A stretch of DNA of 10,035 nt, from assembly GCA_937910785.1 (NCBI GenBank), contig CALDLG010000126.1, forward strand, positions 1 to 10,035, written 5' to 3'. This document shows, piece by piece, positions 6,733 through 10,035 of the stretch (position 1 is its first letter; every line of letters starts with the position of its first letter). The translations under genes were made by a program, and so were the position numbers. The notes beneath the pieces are model-generated. The model saw only the letters and a program-made list of their open reading frames with translations. It made no database searches and was not told where the DNA came from. Origin of the DNA: an uncultured Lachnospiraceae bacterium (GTDB lineage: Bacteria; Bacillota; Clostridia; Lachnospirales; Lachnospiraceae).

Positions 6733-8436
6733 ATGTCAGGCAGGTTTTTGAAAATAAGAGCTCTGCTGCTGATCGTCAGTTTTATGGCGCTGGCAGCATT
6801 TTTAATCAGAACAGTGGGAACCGTGGGCAGCGGTACGGAGGAGGGAGCAGATTTGCCCTTTTCTCTGACTTACAGTCAGGACGGTATCCGGCATCGGATC
6901 AAAGGTTTTCGGACGGAAACGGCCGTTTATTATTTCATTCCGGGAAATCTGGCGTTAGAGGATGTCCATCTTGCCACGGAAGCGGCAGAAGGCGTGCAGA
7001 TTGGTGAAATACAGTTAAAAGACGGCGATGCGCTTACGCTGGCAGAACTTAACCGGACATATGAAGCCGTCGGCGGGGAGGATGCGGTTATTTTCTGTCA
7101 GGGTTCCGGGCTGCCGGTCATCAGGATTTCGACCGCGTCGGGCAGTATGGAAGCCATCAATGGTGATAAAGAGTATTCTGAGGCCGGATTTTTGGAAGTA
7201 TATGATGCGGACGGCAGGATGGAAACGGCGGCGAAGCTGGAACGTATTTCCGGTCGGGGGAATACCTCGTGGGATGCGGCGAAGAAATCCTATGCGCTGA
7301 AACTGGAGGATGCGGAAGACATTCTGGGGATGGGAGCGGCGAAGCGGTGGGTGCTGTGCGCCAATTACTATGACGGCGCCTATATCCGGAACCAGATCGG
7401 TTTTGAGATCGCGGCGGAAAGCGGCATGCGGTTCACGCCGGAGGAACGGTTTGCGGAACTGTATATCAATGACGAATATGCGGGACTTTATCAGATTATG
7501 GAGAAAATAGAGCCGGGCCCTGGCCGGATGGAGATCGGGGACAATTATCTTCTTGAGGTGGACTATATTGAGCGGGCGGTGGAGGAGACCTTCATTCTTT
7601 TGGAAAATGAACAGCCCGTTGTGATTCATGCGCCTGAGAAGAATTGCGATCCGGAAGCGGTGCGGCAGTTTTTTGATACATTTACGCGGCAGATGGAGAA
7701 CGGAGAGGTTCCGGAAGCCATGGAAATGCTCGATGTGGAATCCTTTGCGAAGCGATTCGTCATGGAAGAGATTCTGCAGGACATGGATTTTGGCTATACG
7801 AGCCAGTATCTGTATCTGGATCCGGAAAAAGGAATTCTCTACGACGGCCCGCTGTGGGATCTGGATAATACGATGGGGAGGGGAACTGCCGTTGAGGCGG
7901 AAACGCTTTTCGTGACGAAGTATGAGCTGGTTTATAACAATGTGAGCCGCTGGTATGCGGTGCTTTATGGGCAGCCGGAGTTCCGCCGGCTGGTTTCACA
8001 GGAGTATTGGAAGAATTTCCGGCCGGAGCTGCTTTCCCTGATCGAAGGCGGCATCGAGGAGAAAATTGCGGTCATTGAGGCATCCATCGCAATGGACCAG
8101 ATTCGTTTTCCGGCGCCCCGGAGTGTGTTCATGACGGAAGCTTCTCTGGAAGAGCATACGGACCATCTGACAAAATACCTTCGGGATAAGCTGTATCTGA
8201 TGGATGCCTTTTTCGGAGAAGAGCATACGGACGGGGCGCGACCGGTCGTACTGCCAAAGACGGAAGTCAAGGAGAATCCGCTGGAAGCGGAGACGGAGCC
8301 GGCAGGTCAGGAGGAAGCGGTCGAAGCGCATGGAATCGTTTACTATGTTATGTATTGGCGCTTCCCCGTACTGTTGCTTGTCATGTGCTGCGGCAGTGTG
8401 CTATTATGGTATCGATGCAGGAAAACGGGAAAATGA
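6733..8436 (+). CDS. CotH-family protein kinase, membrane-anchored
   Basis: This 567-aa member of the CotH family (PF08757) belongs to atypical kinases; Bacillus CotH phosphorylates spore-coat proteins. One hydrophobic segment lies at the N-terminus (about 6-26) and one at the C-terminus (about 541-560), ending in RCRKTGK. The long middle should therefore be extracytoplasmic and tethered at both ends. A beta-rich leader domain precedes the kinase core. Core signatures are GRGNTSW (174-180) with the following KKSYALKL, NYYDGAYIRNQIG, ELYINDEYAGLYQIMEKIE, YLLEVDY, and GPLWDLDNTMG (372-382), whose D376 and D378 fit the metal-binding acidic pair. An acidic Glu-rich linker (about 505-535) precedes the last helix. 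ATG 6733 is chosen over ATGs at 6682 and 6706: it has GAGGA upstream, a typical membrane-signal start, and lies after the promoter. Its stop overlaps the next start in ATGA. No spore-coat gene is adjacent, so a role with polyphosphate is as likely as one in sporulation. Confidence 0.9.
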   Translation: MSGRFLKIRALLLIVSFMALAAFLIRTVGTVGSGTEEGADLPFSLTYSQDGIRHRIKGFRTETAVYYFIPGNLALEDVHLATEAAEGVQIGEIQLKDGDALTLAELNRTYEAVGGEDAVIFCQGSGLPVIRISTASGSMEAINGDKEYSEAGFLEVYDADGRMETAAKLERISGRGNTSWDAAKKSYALKLEDAEDILGMGAAKRWVLCANYYDGAYIRNQIGFEIAAESGMRFTPEERFAELYINDEYAGLYQIMEKIEPGPGRMEIGDNYLLEVDYIERAVEETFILLENEQPVVIHAPEKNCDPEAVRQFFDTFTRQMENGEVPEAMEMLDVESFAKRFVMEEILQDMDFGYTSQYLYLDPEKGILYDGPLWDLDNTMGRGTAVEAETLFVTKYELVYNNVSRWYAVLYGQPEFRRLVSQEYWKNFRPELLSLIEGGIEEKIAVIEASIAMDQIRFPAPRSVFMTEASLEEHTDHLTKYLRDKLYLMDAFFGEEHTDGARPVVLPKTEVKENPLEAETEPAGQEEAVEAHGIVYYVMYWRFPVLLLVMCCGSVLLWYRCRKTGK

Positions 8437-9215
8437 GAAAGCGGCGGGAAATGATAAAAAGCGGTGATCGAACGGAGAAGCTGAAATATCGGTATGAACT
8501 GAAGTTTCTCTGTACACAATTTCAGATCGAAATGCTGAGCGCGCAGCTCGATGGAATCATGGAAAAGGATATGCACAGCGGCGAGGCCGGATTTTATACG
8601 GTCAGGAGTCTGTATTTTGATGATTATGAGGATTCTGCCATGAGGCAGAAGGAGGACGGTCTGGATGAGCGGAAGAAGTTCCGGCTCCGTTCCTATCTGT
8701 CAGGCAGGGATGAGATCTTTCATCTGGAAATTAAATACCGAAACCGGGATAAGATCAGAAAAGAAAGCTGTGATCTGACACCGCAGGAGACGGAAAAAGT
8801 TCTGCGCGGAGAAGCGCTGGAAAACGCTTATCATACCGGAAGAAAGGTTCTTGCACAGTTTGAGCTTGCCAGAGAACAGCTGTTGTTAATGCCTGCGGTC
8901 ATTGTGGAATACGACAGAGTGCCTTATGTGTATCCTGACGGAAATGTGCGCATTACCATTGACAGGAATATCTGCGCATCGCCGGATACCGGAGAATTTC
9001 TGCGTCAGGACATCGTGACGGTGCCGGTGCTGGAAAGAGGATATCATCTGCTGGAAGTCAAGTATGATGAATATCTTCCGGATTTTATCAGACAGGCTTT
9101 GCAGATCGTGAGTCTTGATAAAACTTCATTTTCCAAATATTATCTTTGCAGACTGGCGGGAAAACCGTTCGGAATGTCGGAAAGGGAACAGGGACAGCTT
9201 TATGAATTTCAGTGA
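8433..9215 (+). CDS. VTC-domain polyphosphate polymerase family protein
   Basis: This 260-aa protein matches the VTC domain (PF09359), the catalytic tunnel domain of eukaryotic Vtc4, which makes polyphosphate from ATP at the cytosolic membrane face. The tunnel-lining alternating charged strands are visible: KYRYELKF (18-25), VRSLYFDD (57-64), ERKKFRLRSYL (79-89), HLEIKYR (97-103), VEYDRVPY (158-165, with R162), RITIDRNI and LEVKYDEYLP with E208 and K210. The family fold places basic residues on the phosphate chain and a glutamate on the metal. There is no SPX or membrane domain, unlike eukaryotic VTC proteins, so membrane association must come from a partner. The ATG lies in an ATGA overlap with the CotH stop, indicating translational coupling. 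An in-frame TTG at 8355 is a poorer start. The last 14 bases overlap the DUF4956 gene. Confidence 0.9.
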   Translation: MRKRREMIKSGDRTEKLKYRYELKFLCTQFQIEMLSAQLDGIMEKDMHSGEAGFYTVRSLYFDDYEDSAMRQKEDGLDERKKFRLRSYLSGRDEIFHLEIKYRNRDKIRKESCDLTPQETEKVLRGEALENAYHTGRKVLAQFELAREQLLLMPAVIVEYDRVPYVYPDGNVRITIDRNICASPDTGEFLRQDIVTVPVLERGYHLLEVKYDEYLPDFIRQALQIVSLDKTSFSKYYLCRLAGKPFGMSEREQGQLYEFQ

Positions 9216-9876
9216 TATTTTTACCAAAACCTTCAGAGAGGGCTTCGCGGGAGCGGAACTCGGATTTCTGGAAATGATGTTAGTCTATGCGCTGGCGGTT
9301 TTCGTTGGCGGATATATTTTTCTGGTATACCGGTTTATAACCAGACAGGCTTTTTATTCCAGACATTTCAATATTTCGCTGGCGGTGCTTCCGGTCATTG
9401 TGGCCGCGATCATTCTGGCCATTCAGTCGAGTATTGTGATTTCACTCGGCATGGTGGGCGCATTGTCCATTGTCAGGTTTCGGACGGCGGTAAAGGATCC
9501 GATTGACCTGACCTTTTTATTCTGGTCGATATCGGCCGGCATTCTATGCGGAGCCGGACTGGGGGAGATGGCGGTAATCGTTTCGCTGATTATTACGGTG
9601 ATGATCGTGGTGCTCGATAATGTCCGGATTGCCAAAGCACCGCTGCTTCTTGTCATCAATATGAAAGAACCGGATGCGGAGGATGAAATTCTGAAAATCG
9701 TAACGGAATACTGCAAATACAGCAGGGTAAAATCCAGAAATCTGACGAAGGACAGACTGCATATGATCGTGGAGCTGCGCACTGACAGAGGAAAGGAGCT
9801 TGTCGGTAAGCTGGCGGGGCAGGATGGTATTTTCTCCGTCTCCTTAATGGAGCATGACGGAGAAGCGGTCTGCTGA
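9202..9876 (+). CDS. DUF4956 four-helix membrane protein
   Basis: This 224-aa integral membrane protein matches DUF4956, a family repeatedly found beside VTC-domain genes. Four hydrophobic segments lie at about 24-44, 57-75, 102-119 and 122-139. Between the second and third is the conserved stretch SLGMVGALSIVRFRTAVKDP (81-100), with several glycines and three arginine/lysine residues at the membrane edge. The C-terminal 80 residues form a soluble alpha/beta domain (APLLLVINMKE, HMIVELRTDRGKE). The start is the ATG inside the end of the VTC gene: GGGACAG lies upstream, and the overlap of 14 bases suggests coupling. The function is unknown; the context suggests a membrane anchor or conduit for the polymerase. 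It is the last gene of the unit, and its stop is followed by a hairpin without a U-tract. Confidence 0.88.
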   Translation: MNFSDIFTKTFREGFAGAELGFLEMMLVYALAVFVGGYIFLVYRFITRQAFYSRHFNISLAVLPVIVAAIILAIQSSIVISLGMVGALSIVRFRTAVKDPIDLTFLFWSISAGILCGAGLGEMAVIVSLIITVMIVVLDNVRIAKAPLLLVINMKEPDAEDEILKIVTEYCKYSRVKSRNLTKDRLHMIVELRTDRGKELVGKLAGQDGIFSVSLMEHDGEAVC

Positions 9877-9892
9877 AATATTGTGATAAGCG

Positions 9893-9930
9893 CGGCAGGC
9901 GGAGACATTGGCGGTAGTGACGGCCTGCCG
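9893..9930 (+). repeat. 8-bp inverted repeat after the DUF4956 gene
   Basis: CGGCAGGC (9893-9900) and GCCTGCCG (9923-9930) are perfect complements around a 22-base loop, 16 bases past the stop codon. The stem is GC-rich, but neither strand has a following T-run, so it is not a canonical intrinsic terminator. It may still protect the transcript end or act with Rho. Confidence 0.5.
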
Positions 9931-9982
9931 AAACGTTCATAACAAAAAGAGGTCGTTTCATAACACAACAGGGGGAAATGAA

Positions 9983-10033
9983 TTAAGAACTCAAACTTCC
10001 CACACCTAAAGCGGGACTCTCACTTTGAAAAAT
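9983..10033 (-). other. Possible 3' tail of an IS200/IS605-type tnpB with right-end hairpin
   Basis: On the minus strand an open frame enters from the right edge and ends at a TAA (9985-9983) after the residues SESPALGVGSLSS. Over the same bases the minus strand can form a 6-bp hairpin, TCCCGC with GTGGGA-like pairing (one G-U) around a seven-base loop. A short Ser/Pro/Gly tail overlapping a right-end stem is a familiar pattern for tnpB genes whose 3' end overlaps the guide-RNA scaffold. Only about 50 bases are visible, so this is a suggestion from pattern. Confidence 0.25.
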
Positions 10034-10035
10034 CA

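Noticed and set aside
7015..7629. Minus-strand open frame of 204 codons opposite the CotH gene
   Set aside because: The CotH motifs run through this region on the plus strand; the antisense product has no recognisable feature or good ribosome site.
8355..8432. TTG at 8355 as the start of the VTC-domain gene
   Set aside because: It would overlap the CotH coding end by about 80 bases and add residues outside the VTC domain; the ATGA overlap at 8433-8436 is the normal coupled start.
9115..9201. ATG at 9115 as the DUF4956 start
   Set aside because: It lies deep within the VTC gene, gives a non-family N-terminus and lacks a ribosome site; ATG 9202 is well placed.

Overview
The window looks like a chromosomal segment of a Gram-positive anaerobe of the Clostridia, most likely Lachnospiraceae. 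This is inferred from gene content (a clostridial-type FMN alpha-hydroxy-acid dehydrogenase with a Cys-rich N-terminus, and a CotH / VTC-domain / DUF4956 gene triad), purine-rich Shine-Dalgarno sites, moderate-GC genes and AT-rich intergenic DNA. No rRNA, tRNA or CRISPR array is seen. No complete mobile element is seen, although the extreme right edge may hold the tail of an IS200/IS605-type tnpB.

Layout. Positions 1-462 hold no convincing gene. Two minus-strand genes follow: a 56-aa two-helix membrane protein (463-633) and, upstream of it, a transmembrane chemoreceptor (693-2798). A 327-bp AT-rich divergent intergenic region (2799-3125) carries four 11-bp-phased TTNACA-like hexamers, a good match to a Pho box. 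They lie upstream of a Na+/phosphate cotransporter with a C-terminal PhoU-like domain (3126-4898). A promoter with an extended -10 then precedes a two-gene unit: an FMN-dependent alpha-hydroxy-acid dehydrogenase (5038-6057) and a MacroD-type ADP-ribose hydrolase (6109-6657). A second extended -10 promoter, overlapping the macro gene's stop codon, precedes three overlapping genes: a membrane-anchored CotH-family kinase (6733-8436), a VTC-type polyphosphate polymerase (8433-9215) and a DUF4956 four-helix membrane protein (9202-9876).

How the genes may work together. The strongest theme is phosphate. A probable PhoB/PhoP-controlled Pi importer lies on the same strand as a translationally coupled cassette that pairs a cytosolic polyphosphate-making domain with a multi-helix membrane protein and an outward-facing atypical kinase. 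By analogy with the eukaryotic VTC complex, where the polymerase sits on a membrane module that moves the growing chain across the membrane, DUF4956 could anchor the polymerase or conduct polyphosphate, and CotH could act on phosphate chemistry outside the membrane. That link is inference. The cassette itself (gene order, 4-bp and 14-bp overlaps, shared promoter) is directly visible.
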